Source of the DNA: Purshia tridentata
Lineage: Eukaryota; Streptophyta; Magnoliopsida; Rosales; Rosaceae
Direction: 5' to 3'
NCBI GenBank assembly: GCA_003254885.1
Contig: QANT01006611.1
Span: 1-22,253 of the forward strand
DNA: 22,253 bases
The position numbers and the translations under genes are program-made. Shown here one piece after another: positions 7,850 to 17,264 of this stretch. Numbering within the stretch: the first letter of the stretch is position 1; each line of letters starts with the position of its first letter. The notes below the pieces were generated by a model. That model saw nothing but the letters and a program-made list of their open reading frames with translations. It made no database searches and was not told the origin of the DNA.

Positions 7850-9629
7850 CTTTCCTTGACAAAACACCAACCCAATAACCTCACATACCACTCAACACTC
7901 AAAGACCCAATCTGCCCATAGTTAGAGTGATACCTCCACCTGCAAGGAAGAACATACCAACACAAGATATCCAATTTTCTCCCCCTTTTTGTCATGGAAA
8001 GACAAAAGGAAAAAAAAAATTAAGAAGTAAAAAGGGTAGTATGTGCAATAGACAAGATAGGCAATAAAGAAGAGGCAGTAAATTGCAAGGGAACATTTAA
8101 GGGGCACAAGTTTAACATCAAATACATGAGGGGAAGTACATGAAACAAAATTCAGCAACCAAAAAGCAAACTCCCCCTATACAAAAATTTTGAATAACTT
8201 AAGCCTTGAAACCAAACAAACTCCCCCTAAAACAAAACTCAACCTAAACTAGTACTCCCCCTAAATAGCTACTTCCCTAAATAGCTAAGGAACCTATGGT
8301 GCGTCAGCTTGGGTAGTGAACATGAGAGAGAAACTGGGCCAACATGGTATGACAAGTAAAACACAAATGGACCAAATAGAATGACAACCATACCAACCTT
8401 TTTCCACAGATGGGCCTCGTGAAAGCTAGCGATGAAATGAGTTAATGACTAAAATTACAAGAAAGGGCACATATAAGGCTCAAACAAAACATCTAACAAA
8501 CATGTAAGATCGTGGAAAGTAGAGACGTCACTTCCAAAAAATCATGCTTCACAACTTAATTGAAATTGAAGAGAATACAAAAGATTGATATGCATGCAAG
8601 AGATAGTAAGGTACACTTGCCAAATGTTCCAAAGTAATAAACCAAAACTCCCCCTTAATGATTGACTTCCTTTAAAAGAAAGCTCCCCATAAAACTAATC
8701 ATCAACTTGGCCTTAAAATCATAATAATATGTGTCTAGAAAAGGAAGTAGGAGACACTCCAACAGCTGGACAAGCAGGGGCAACGGACAAGCAGAACACA
8801 AACTCCTAGCTGAGCAATAATGAAAATGAGCCAACTCCCTATATTTAATGCTTCCAACAAAATGAACAAGGGCTAAATGAAGATCAAATTTAATTAACAG
8901 TTAATGTCACTTAAATAAAATGCAAGAGCGTCAAAATTGTTACCATGAGTGAGCATATTTGGGAAAGGGATAAGCCAACATGCTAAGCTAAAATGTCCTT
9001 TAATAAGAGAGCATGAGAAATAAAAGATTGAATAATTGAACAATGCTTAAGGACGAAAGAAAATGAAACTCTTATTTTCATAAGAAATCAAGTAATGACT
9101 TCTAAACAAAAACAACCCATGACAAAACAAAATTTTGTTTTTTTTTTTTTTTGTTCTTTGTTTTTTTTGTTGAAGATCTTGAAAAATCTGAATTTTAGCA
9201 TCCATTGAATTCCATGCCTTATCTTTGTGGTCTCATTTTGTGACTCTTTACCCTAGTGCATCAAAAACACCTTATCACTCCCTAGGGCCATGACTTCTTT
9301 GGTCACACTTCTTGAACAATTTGTTGTTTTGTTCAAATGAGAAAGAGTTTGAAAAGAAATGATCACATTAAACTTTATGAAAATAAGAGAAGGATTTCTC
9401 TTTAATCATTGTTAAATCAATCTATCTTTACTTTGTCATGATTAATCAAATAAGGAATAGTCTAGCCAATCACATGTCAAGAGTAGGGATTATGCTCAAA
9501 TTCAAGGTCACAAATATGCTGAAAATCAGTTAGAGATTAATTTCAAGTGACAAAAAATCAATGAAAATGCAACAAGTAGCCCAATTTTGAAAGGAGATGA
9601 CTAGGAAGCAATAAGATATAAAAGGAGAG
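7850..9629 (-). other. 3' region of element 1 between pol and LTR1
   Basis: Non-coding DNA with repeated AGGGGGAG tracts. 7850-8245 and about 8831-9629 align with element 2 (17279-17660 and 19274-20105). The part between does not: element 2 has the 418-residue ORF there, while element 1 has about 580 bp, mostly unrelated, apart from the ORF relic at about 8715-8800. A T-rich homopolymer tract at about 9137-9170 recurs with changed length in element 2. Confidence 0.75.
8715..8800 (-). pseudogene. Relic of the downstream extra ORF
   Basis: This stretch aligns with the 3' end of the ORF in element 2 (about 17748-17828): shared phrases include TCATAATAAT, the GGAAG block, CAACAG-TGGACA and GCAGGG. 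The translation keeps a PACP-V phrase also present in the intact protein and then hits a stop. Everything upstream of it in the ORF is missing, so element 1 descends from an ORF-bearing element that lost the gene by deletion. Confidence 0.6.
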
Positions 9630-10349
9630 TCAACTAGTGGCACAAATGCCAATAGATTTCCTCAAACCAATACGCTTTGGAGGTTCCAAAGCTTTGGTAA
9701 AAATATCAGCCAATTGTTTCTCGGAGGGAACAAAATGTAAAATGAGTGATCCTCCCTCAACAAGATCCCTAACAAAATGATGCCTTATGTCTATATGCTT
9801 GGTTCTTGAATGTTGGACCGGGTTTTTGGAAATGTCAATTGCACTCATGTTATCACAATATATGAGAAAAGATTCCTCAATAAGGCCATAATCTACCAAC
9901 ATTTGTTTCATCCATATCAATTGAGTGCAACAACTACCCAAGGCAATATATTCTGCCTCTGTAGTTGACAAAGAGACAAAGTTCTGTTTTTTGCTATGCC
10001 ATGAAACCAAGTTATTTCCAACATAAAAGGCCCCACCTGATGTGCTTTTTAAGTCATCGCTACACCCTACCCAATCTGAGTCACTAAACCCAACAAGTTT
10101 AGAATTAGTGTCCCGAGTGTACCACAATCCATAATCTAGAGTACCATTCACATACTTGATGATCCTTTTAATGGCAAACAAATGAGAATTTTTGGGGTCA
10201 CTTTGAAATCTAGCGCATACACCTACAGCAAATGAGATATCTGGCCTGCTGGCCGTGAGGTAAAGAAGGCTACCAATCATGCTTCTATAAAGAGTATGAT
10301 CCACACTCTCACCACATGAGTCTCTATGAAGCTTGACACTCTTGCTCAT
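9630..10349 (-). pseudogene. pol: Element 1 pol fragment: end of RT and RNase H
   Basis: The 239-residue frame opens with the tail of the RT connection region (YRSMIGSLLYLTASRPDI at residues 21-38), then the copia RNase H. Visible catalytic residues are the FSDSDW aspartates (about 90 and 92), the TEAEY glutamates (131, 133), the YCDN aspartate (166) and the KHIDIRHH aspartate (187), followed by ADIFTKAL. RNase H removes RNA from the RNA-DNA hybrid. It ends ICATS-stop, as in element 2. It is separated from the upstream RT frame by a 56-bp duplication. The methionine at 10349 is internal, not a real start. Confidence 0.9.
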
Positions 10350-10374
10350 TGGGGTAGTAGCTACTTTTGAGGAT

Positions 10375-10486
10375 TCTAAGCCAAATTTTTTAATAAGGTT
10401 TCTAGCATACTTGGTTTGTGAGATAAAGAATCTAAGCCAAATTTTTTAACAAGGTTTCTAGCATATTTGGTTTGTGAGATAAAGAT
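10375..10486. repeat. 56-bp tandem duplication, frame-shifting
   Basis: TCTAAGCCAAATTTTTTAA recurs 56 bp later (10375 and 10431). 56 is not a multiple of three, so the duplication breaks pol between RT and RNase H. Element 2 has one copy at the matching place (about 20851). Each unit has its own point differences from element 2, so the duplication is not recent. Confidence 0.9.
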
Positions 10487-11485
10487 CCCACTTGTCTCTT
10501 GTTTAACTTGCAAACCCAAGAAAAAATTCATTTCACCCGCTAAGCTCATCTCAAATTCACTAGACATGACTTCAATGAAATTATTAACATGATTCTCGGA
10601 AGTGGATCCAAAAACAATGTCATCCACATACACTTGAGCAATTAAAACATCATTTTTGAATTTTCTCACAAAGAGGGTCTTGTCAACCGAACCCCTTTGA
10701 TACCCTTTGGACAATAAATGAGAGGTGAGTCTCTCATACCAAGCTCTAGAAGCTTGCTTGAGTCCATAAAGTGCTTTTCTCAATTTGTAGACACCATTGG
10801 GCATATGAGGGTCCTCAAATCCCTTTGGTTGTTCTACAAATACCTCTTCATTTAAGTAACCATTCAAAAAGGCTGTTTTGACATCCATTTGATACAATTT
10901 GAATTTTAAGTTACAAGCAATGGCACAAAGCAACCTAACCGACTTTAACCTAGCCACGGGAGCAAAGGTTTCATCAAAATCTACACCCTCTAATTGTGAA
11001 TACCCTTGAGCAACAAGTATAGCTTTATTCCTAATGAAATTTCCACACTCATCAGACTTATTCTTAAAAATCCACTTGGTTCCTATGACATTTGTTTTGG
11101 TTGGTCTCTCTACAAGAGTCCACACTTGATTTCTTTCAAATTGATTCAATTCCTCATGCATTGCACTAACCCATTCCTCATGGTTTAGAGCTTCTTTGAT
11201 GTTCTTTGGTTCTATCACAGACACATAACACATATGAGCAATCTCACTTGCCATTTGCTGCCTAGTTCTAACTGGCTGATCAAGAGACCCTAAAATCTCA
11301 CTCTCTTTATGGTTACATCTAATCCATCTTGGCTTGTCAGATTTATCTCTCAGAATTTTGTCATTTTTGTCAGTTGCTGACTTGTCAGATAAAACGCTTT
11401 CTGTGTCATTAGCAGACTCAACACTTTCAGCCTTAGTTTCTTTTCCATTCCCAACATTCTTTTTGTCATTCAATTTTGAAAACAA
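10376..11485 (-). pseudogene. pol: Element 1 pol fragment: reverse transcriptase
   Basis: The RT domain runs from about residue 100 to 350 of this frame. Motifs seen are NQVWTLVERP, FDETFAPVARL, QMDVKTAFLNGYL, YGLKQ and the catalytic YVDD at 286-289. The first 100 residues are the acidic, lysine-rich linker after integrase. Changes against element 2 include KAILVAQG for KARLVAQG and KQASRAW for KQAPRAW, both at normally conserved positions. The frame leaves the true reading frame after KKFGLD because of the 56-bp duplication at 10375-10486. It would have copied the element RNA into DNA in the virus-like particle. Confidence 0.92.
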
Positions 11486-11580
11486 TTCATCTTCTTCCTC
11501 AGCCAGTTCGAGAAGAGCATTATGATCATCAACAATTCATCTTCATCCTCAGCCAGTTCGAGAAGAACATTATGATCATC
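11481..11580. repeat. 50-bp tandem duplication, frame-shifting
   Basis: Units 11481-11530 and 11531-11580 both begin AACAATTCATCTTC and end ATTATGATCATC, with two differences between them. Element 2 carries a single copy (about 21901). Element 2 agrees with one unit at each differing site, so each unit mutated once after the duplication. It breaks the frame between integrase and RT. Confidence 0.92.
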
Positions 11581-12066
11581 TATTCTCACATTAAAGATTT
11601 CCATCATAGAGTTGGTTCTCAAATTAAACACTCTAAAGGCTCTACTGTTCCATGAATATCCTAAGAACAGTTCTTCATCACTTTTTGGATCAAATTTACC
11701 CAAGTGTTCTCTATCCCTAACGATATAACATGTACTCCCAAACACTCTAAGATGCTTTATCTTAGGTTTCTTTCCTTTCCACAGCTCATATGGGGTCTTT
11801 TGAGTACCCGGTCTAAGATAGACCCTATTTATGATATAGCAAGCCGTGTTGACTGTTTCTGCCCAGAAATGCTTAGCAATATTCTTGCTATTTAGCATCA
11901 CCCTAGCCATCTCAATTAGAACACGATTTTTCCTCTCAACAATGCCATTTTGTTGAGGAGTGATTGGAGCTGAAAATTCATGTCTAATTCCCAACTGACT
12001 GCAAAATTCATCAAATTTGGAGTTTTCAAACTCAGTTCCATGATCTGATCTGATCCTAGAAATAGC

Positions 12067-12211
12067 AGACAGACTCGTCAACCCCTCATTTTTCAGCTGT
12101 TTAACAATTTTAACAAAGTGTTGGAATGTGTCCGACTTAGACAGACTCGTCAACCCCTCATTTTTCAGCTGTTTTGACAATTTTAACAAAGTGTTGGAAT
12201 GTGTCCGACTT
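12067..12211. repeat. 72/73-bp tandem duplication inside integrase
   Basis: AGACAGACTCGTCAACCCC recurs at 12067 and 12139, 72 bp apart. The second unit has one extra base in the CTGTTT(T)-AACAA stretch, so the reading frame shifts. The duplicate encodes the KQLKNEGLTSLS segment between the first and second catalytic Asp. Confidence 0.9.
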
Positions 12212-12805
12212 TTCTCTAAGAAATGATACCCAAGTAAATCTGGAAAAATCATCCACTATGACCAGAACATATTTCTTTCCCCCAATTGACAGAGTTTGAA
12301 CTGGACCAACTAAATCAATGTGCACAAGCTCAAGTGTCCTAGAGGTGCCTATGTCTTTAACCCTTTTGTGAGGTTCTTTGGTTTGTTTGCCCAATTGACA
12401 TGGACCACAAACAAAAGTATCGGGTTTTCTTATTTTGGGAAGACCTCTAACTACCTCATGCTTAGATAGCTTGTAGAGGTCATGAACATTAATGTGTCCA
12501 AGTCTTTGGTGCCAAAGAGTGCTTGTTTCATCTATGGCTCTATTGCAAGTATTATCAAGTTTGATAACATTGCAATCAATTATATAGCAATCGTCTCTTG
12601 ACCTTGGAGCATTCAAGATTTCATTTCCCTTAGCATCAATTATTCTACATCCACTCTTTGACATGCATACTTCACCTCCCCACTCATCACATAATTGACT
12701 TATGCTAAGTAGGTTGGAATTCAAACCCTCTACAAATCTCACATTTTTTAATTTAGGAATACCGGGTATGTGAACAGCACCCTTACCACTCACACTTAGC
12801 ATCAA
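12158..12805 (-). pseudogene. pol: Element 1 pol fragment: GAG-pre-integrase finger and integrase N-half
   Basis: Residues 97-140 hold the HHCC zinc-binding domain: LWHQRLGH (His 99, His 104) and CGPC (Cys 133, Cys 136). The integrase core starts with the first catalytic Asp in VHIDLVGP (164), followed by VIVDDFSR (about 183-190). The first 50 residues are the protease C-terminal part. The frame is cut off from the upstream protease by the 166-bp duplication and from the downstream integrase half by the 72-bp one. Confidence 0.9.
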
Positions 12806-12960
12806 TTATTCTACATCCACTCTTTGACATTCATACTTCACCTCCCCACTCATCACATAATTGACTTATTCTAAGTAGGTTGGAATTCAAACCCTCTACA
12901 AATCTCACATTTTTTAATTTAGGTATACCGGGTATGTGAACAGCACCCTTACCACTCACA
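12629..12960. repeat. 166-bp tandem duplication, frame-shifting
   Basis: Units 12629-12794 and 12795-12960 both start CTTAGCATCAATTATTCTAC and differ at about three positions. 166 leaves remainder one on division by three, so the downstream frame is lost. Both copies encode the protease end (GKGAVHIPGIPKLKN, ISQLCDEWGGEV). Confidence 0.93.
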
Positions 12961-13595
12961 AAAGACTTCTCACCACCTCCAAAAGTTACACTTCCACCAT
13001 CATAGGGAGCTAGTGAAGTAAAGACTTCCTTATCTCCCGTCATATGTTTGGAGCACCCACTATCTAGGTACCAAACATTCCTTTTAGTGGCTGAAAATGA
13101 AGTTAAGGAAACAAGACAGTTTGTTGATTGCTTCTCAACCCATTTTTGATGTGCATTTGATTTTTTCTTGGAGTTTGGAACAACAAGTAAGGCAATTTTA
13201 TTTACCTCCTTGAGTAGATGACTCACTTGATCTTGGAGTGAAGTATTTCTCTCCATTCTAGAGGCTTTCTTCCCTTTGAGCTTGTGACAATTTGGTCTAA
13301 TGTGACCCTTGACATTATAATGGTGACAAATGGGGATAAACCTTAGTTTTCTAAGAGGAGGAGTATCAACTTTAAGAGTGACACTATTTGGGGCAGAAGA
13401 CTTGATCTTGGAGTGAAGTATTTCTCTCCATTCTATAAGCTTTCTTCCCTTTGAGCTTGTGACAATTTGGTCTAATGTGACCCTTGACATTACAATGGTG
13501 ACAAATGGGGATAAACCTTGGTTTTCTAAGAGGAGGAGGATCAACTTTAAGAGTGACATTATTTGGGGCAGAAGTTGACTTAGAGTGAATATCAT
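12831..13595 (-). pseudogene. pol: Element 1 fragment: second zinc knuckle (damaged) and aspartic protease
   Basis: The authentic frame starts near residue 65. A second zinc-knuckle-like motif reads CHHYNVKGHIRPNC (90-103): its second Cys is Tyr here, whereas the duplicate copy in the neighbouring frame has the full CX2CX4HX4C. The copia protease follows, with catalytic Asp in WYLDSGCSKHMTG (178) and the TFGGG flap-like phrase (204-208). It processes the polyprotein in family members. Residues before about 65 are out-of-frame reading from the 175-bp duplication. Confidence 0.88.
13226..13575. repeat. 175-bp tandem duplication, frame-shifting
   Basis: Units 13226-13400 and 13401-13575 both start CTTGATCTTGGAGTGAAG and end at GGGGCAGAAG. 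They differ at several positions, including the base that turns one zinc-knuckle Cys into Tyr. The length is not a multiple of three, so gag is put out of frame with the protease. Confidence 0.92.
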
Positions 13596-13655
13596 TTAGA
13601 CCGCTGCCAATGAGACTAAGACTTTTCTTATCTTCATGTTCAGATTTTCTCTTGA

Positions 13656-13739
13656 CAAAAGCGGTTTTAGTGTGAGTCACACTAGGACCACCCATATCAA
13701 AAGCGGTTTTAGTGTGAGTCACACTAGGACCACCCATAT
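13656..13739. repeat. 42-bp in-frame tandem duplication in gag
   Basis: CAAAAGCGGTTTTAGTGTGA recurs 42 bp later (13656, 13698). The units look identical and add 14 residues in frame, so this is probably the youngest of the duplications. Confidence 0.92.
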
Positions 13740-13992
13740 CAAAACCTAACCCGGTTCTGTCCCCATGGAGCTTCCCTTGCCTAATCATTCTATCTACCTT
13801 TTCTGCTCCAATGGTAAGTTCCACTATACTCTTGTTAGCAATATTAACTTCAAGTTGAAGTTTATCACTCAAATTCTTATAAGAAACGTTGCTCTCCTTG
13901 AGCACCTTTACTTGACTCTCAAGATTACTTTTCAAAACACCAAGGTTCTCTAGTTCTCCTTCTAAGAGTTCAACTTTTTCACTCAATTCCAA

Positions 13993-14605
13993 TCTTAGTT
14001 CTTTGAGTCTTGAATTTTCTTCTTTTATGCTAAGAGTTTCAGTGAAGAGCAAGTCATATTTCACACACAGGGCAGAGTATGACTCATCATCTGGAACAGA
14101 TGCTAGGTCAGACTCACTCTCAACTTGATCAATCTCCTTGATTGATGCAACAAAAGCAACTTCCTCACCCTCACTCTCGGATGAAGACTCACAATCATGT
14201 GAGTGATCACTTTCACTATCACTCCAAGTGATCTTCATGGCTTTGTTCTTGCCGTTGGTGTAATTTCTTTTGTTGTTAGCACATTCAGTCTCAATTCCGA
14301 TCTTAGTTCTTTGAGTCTTGAATTCTTTTATGCTAAGAGTTTCAGTGAAGAGCAAGTCATATTTCACACACAGGGCAGAGTATGACTCATCATCTGGAAC
14401 AGATTCTAGGTCAGACTCACTCTCAACTTGATCAATCTCCTTGATTGATGCAACAAAAGCAACTTCCTCACCCTCACTCTCGGATGAAGATTCACAATCA
14501 TGTGAGTGATCACTTTCACTATCACTCCAAGTGATTTTCATGGCTTTGTTCTTGCTGTTGGTGTAATTTCTTTTGTTGTTAGCACATTCAGCTGCTATGT
14601 GACCT
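13993..14605. repeat. About 303-308 bp in-frame tandem duplication in gag
   Basis: TCTTAGTTCTTTGAGTCTTG occurs at 13993 and 14301. Downstream of a 5-base length difference the offset is 303. The duplicated product spans about 100 residues: the basic segment after the zinc knuckle, the acidic Ser/Glu block and the DDESYSALCVKYDLLF stretch. The frame stays open across both copies. The zinc knuckle itself is single because the unit starts just after its last Cys-Ala. Confidence 0.9.
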
Positions 14606-15096
14606 ATTCCCCCACAAGTGTAGCACTTCACATCTCTCTTGGAGTTTCTACCTTCCTTAAAGTTAGGTTTCCCCTCTTGTTTTCTCTCAAATGATTTTTC
14701 TCCTTGAGGTTTGAACTTTTGTTCTCTGAAATTATTGCCACTAGTCCTAGCCTCTCTTCCTTTATTCCTAAGAATTCTCCTAAATTTTTTCACAAAAAGG
14801 GCAACTTCATCATCGGACATAGTTGATTTTTCACTAAAATTTTCGCTCACTTCCTTGACACTTTGTAAGGCAATATCTTTAGATTTCTTGCTGTCCCTCT
14901 CATCCATTTCAAGTTCCATCTCAAAAGTCTTAAGTTTTCCTACCAATTTGCCAATCTTGAGTTCATCCAAGTTTTGAACCTCTTGGATAGCATGTTTTTT
15001 GGATTGGAATCTCTTGGGTAGTGACCTAAGAACCTTTTGGACAATGGTGGACTCCTCAAAAGGCTTCCCTAAGGACATGGCTTCATTTGTTAGAGC

Positions 15097-15546
15097 TTAT
15101 AATCTTCCATAGAAATCTGAAAAGGACTCGGTGTCTTTCATTCTAATTTCCTCAAATTTCGCATGAACCATTTGTAGTCTAAGAGACCTCACTTGTTTAT
15201 CTCCCTCATGGACTACCCGAAGTTTGTTCCAAGCTTGTCTAGCTGTGACACAGTGTTGAACATGGGCAAATTGTGTAGTAGACAATGCCGTGACAATGGC
15301 ATTCCTAGCCTTCTTGTTAGAGCTAGAGGCAGTTGCCTCAGCCGCTGTCCACTCAGACCTAGGCTTAAGTAATTCTACTCCATTTATGATTTGAGTAGGA
15401 TGAGACCACTCAACAGTAAGAAATTCATAGGCAAACTCATCATATGCATCAAGGAAGATTTCAAATTTTTCTTTCCAAGCAGCATAGTTGCTGCCATCAA
15501 AGAAAGGAGGAGAGTTGCAAGACCCCGCAACTCTGTCCCTATCCAT
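15097..15546 (-). pseudogene. gag: Element 1 gag, N-terminal part
   Basis: A 149-residue frame starting MDRDRVAGSCNSPPFFDGSN, the typical N-terminus of copia gag (DUF4219/UBN2 type), including the NYAAWKEKFEIFLDA phrase and AWNKLRVVHEGDKQVRSLRL (about 104-123). This start is chosen because it lies 59 bp downstream of the PBS and gives the full family N-terminus. Gag forms the virus-like particle. It stops at TAA after FSDFYGRL. Codons on the other side of the stop continue the same frame straight into the next gag fragment, so a single nonsense change is enough to explain the break. Confidence 0.9.
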
Positions 15547-15604
15547 CTAAACTGATCAAGCACCAAACTAACCCTAGGAACTCTCTATTTTCTTCTAGAG
15601 TAGC

Positions 15605-15616
15605 GCTCTGATACCA
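15605..15616 (-). promoter_or_regulatory. Primer-binding site, initiator tRNA-Met
   Basis: Minus-strand TGGTATCAGAGC is the standard plant Ty1/copia PBS complementary to the 3' end of initiator tRNA-Met. It lies two bases inside the end of LTR2 and starts minus-strand cDNA synthesis. It shows that LTR2 is the 5' LTR of element 1. Confidence 0.95.
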
Positions 15617-15960
15617 ATTGCAGTTTGGTACAAAGTGCTTTAACACCCTAAAGCACCTACGTAAACCAACGATCACTGATCGGACCCAATTTTAAAACTA
15701 TTTGACAAGACTGAACCAATCAAACACACTCAAGTCTGTACGACAGCTGCACAGCCCATGAAACACAATCAGCAAGCTATTCAAGTATATATGTGAGGAG
15801 TGACAACCTAGGCACTCAAGGATCCATCAAGGTAGGCATCCCAGTGCTAGCCACAACTAAAGTGAGATGTGAGATGCTAGATTATATTCAGTTCATCAGT
15901 TACAATATAATCAATCATAAGTCATGGTATGATGCCAAATGCCAATAAAATAAACACAAG

Positions 15961-15968
15961 ATATATAA
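15961..15968 (-). promoter_or_regulatory. Putative LTR2 TATA box
   Basis: Minus-strand TTATATAT corresponds to the LTR1 site at 6568-6576. If active it would drive transcription of element 1 gag-pol leftward. Confidence 0.4.
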
Positions 15969-16186
15969 GACCCAAATAAACTCAGCAACACAAAGAGGAG
16001 ACACACAAGTTGTTCACCCAAAAAAATCTCAAGGGTTAAAAAACTGGGGGTCTTATCCGCTGACCAGGCAATCCAATATGTTGAGGTTCAATACAAAGTC
16101 TATCTCAGCACACAAGCTCATTTACTAACTCTAAAGCTAAGTAGCAGCCAGCATACCCACTTTGTGTAACCATCAACCAAGCAGCC

Positions 16187-16258
16187 TAGAGTCATTTACT
16201 TTGTTGGCAGCTCTATCCTCTATAGAGTCATTTACTTTGTTGGTAGCTCTATCCTCTA
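16187..16258. repeat. 36-bp tandem duplication in LTR2
   Basis: Units 16187-16222 and 16223-16258 both read TAGAGTCATTTACTTTGTTGG at the start with one later difference. LTR1 has a single copy (about 6787-6822). Confidence 0.95.
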
Positions 16259-17264
16259 ACTCATCAACATGTAGCACCCCATTTTCAGCTTGCTTATGGA
16301 TCTTCAAGATATGGAAGTGATATGCAATATTTTGGGTTAGCAAGATCAACTCCTTCAACCAAACAAGATTTGAAGAAGCCAATATAAACCCAAATCTAAA
16401 AACTAGAGTGATGTGTTTATGCTTTTTGAAGAAATATGAAACCCATACACAAAACCCATTTAGTTTTTAGGTAAAACAATTCAAGAGATGAACACAAGAA
16501 AATTTTCAAAGAAAAACTTTCAACTCTTGAAAATTAAAATACCCATTTGGTCACCCAAAAACACTCAGCTCAAAGGCTGCTCACAACATACCAAAAATGT
16601 GAGTCACAAAAAGAATGAAGGGCTGCCCGTACCTTGTAGCAGTAGCCACACACGCACACCCACACCATTCCACATGGCAGCCAATAATAGGCTCAAGTCC
16701 TAACAAACTTTCAAGACAGCTCATAGCCGAATATGCCAAAGGGAATCTCAAGATTCGTGTGGGAGAGGGGTTGAGTTGTTTTGGGAAAGTTTCCATTTTC
16801 AGAAAAAAGATTTGGGGAAGATGATGAATAGTGCAAAATGAAAACCCATTAAAAACTGATGTGGGCTGAAGAATGAAAGAGAAGAGTAAATGCCCAATCA
16901 TAAGAAGTCAGAAAGTTAAACACGTGCAAATACCCATTTAGGAGAGTGACCCACATAAAAAACTCTCACGTGGGATCACTTAATATTCACAAGATATTAT
17001 GTGCAGTTCCTGTGCCAGAAAAGTGTAGTATATGATATGTCATAGACTAGTCAAAACATGCACTACTTTGTGAAAAACTGATGTTGCTTGAAATGCATGG
17101 TATGGGTATTACCTTGGGCATGAGGGATGTAGGACCAGCTGTGTAGACTTCATTGCACACTCAAATGTTCCTAACTTAGTCTAGAGCTTGTGTGAGATTC
17201 AAATCTAAAATAATTACAAGCTGTTTTGTCAAGGAAATTGCCAATACAAAACTTGAAACTAACA

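Larger units (their letters stand above)
11470..12252 (-). pseudogene. pol: Element 1 pol fragment: integrase, second half
   Basis: The true frame begins at about residue 52. It has the second catalytic Asp in RSDHGTEFEN (70) and the catalytic Glu in PQQNGIVERKNR (106), then the copia-specific C-terminal stretch (ELWKGKKP, HLRVFGSTCY, DREHLGKFDPKSDE, FLGYS). The first 50 residues are out-of-frame reading caused by the duplication at 12067-12211, and the last 20 are caused by the one at 11481-11580. Integrase inserts the cDNA into the host genome. Confidence 0.9.
13384..15078 (-). pseudogene. gag: Element 1 gag, middle and C-terminal part
   Basis: A 564-residue frame continuing the UBN2-type gag (MSLGKPFEESTIVQKVLRSL at the start). 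A lysine-rich linker leads to a zinc knuckle CYTCGGIGHIAAEC (152-165, CX2CX4HX4C), which binds element RNA in this family. An acidic Ser/Glu-rich region (ESDHSHDCESSSESEGEE) is present twice, then a coiled-coil-like leucine/glutamate stretch (about 340-430), a doubled 14-residue GPSVTHTK-containing segment, and a second zinc knuckle CHHCNVKGHIRPNC near the end. The frame is in phase with the upstream gag fragment and is split from it only by one stop codon at 15097-15099. The real protein would read on into the protease. Confidence 0.88.
6226..17264 (-). mobile_element. Sirevirus (Ty1/copia, SIRE clade) element 1, complete but inactive
   Basis: Minus-strand order: 5' LTR (LTR2), PBS, gag, protease, integrase, reverse transcriptase, RNase H, 3' region with several AGGGGGAG tracts, 3' LTR (LTR1). 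The PR-IN-RT-RH order defines Ty1/copia. A large gag with two zinc knuckles, repeated AGGGGGAG tracts, a TGGTATCAGAGC PBS and LTRs of about 1.6 kb point to Sirevirus. The outer flank of LTR1 is GTAAT (6221-6225), one half of a 5-bp target duplication. No partner follows LTR2, because a second internal region begins there. One nonsense codon and five frame-shifting tandem duplications disable gag-pol. Confidence 0.9.
15619..17264 (-). repeat. LTR2, 1646 bp, shared by elements 1 and 2
   Basis: Plus-strand ends are TGCAGTTTGG and AAACTAACA. It matches LTR1 along its length, roughly 90-95% by eye, with more differences in the first 200 bp. It is 36 bp longer, which equals the 36-bp tandem duplication at 16187-16258. 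The PBS of element 1 is on one side and the polypurine tract of element 2 on the other. CACGTG occurs twice (16921-16926 and 16967-16972), against once in LTR1. Confidence 0.92.

Noticed and set aside
5691..14605. CRISPR-like array among the short repeats
   Set aside because: The repeats are adjacent tandem pairs of different sizes with no regular spacers, inside a plant retroelement.
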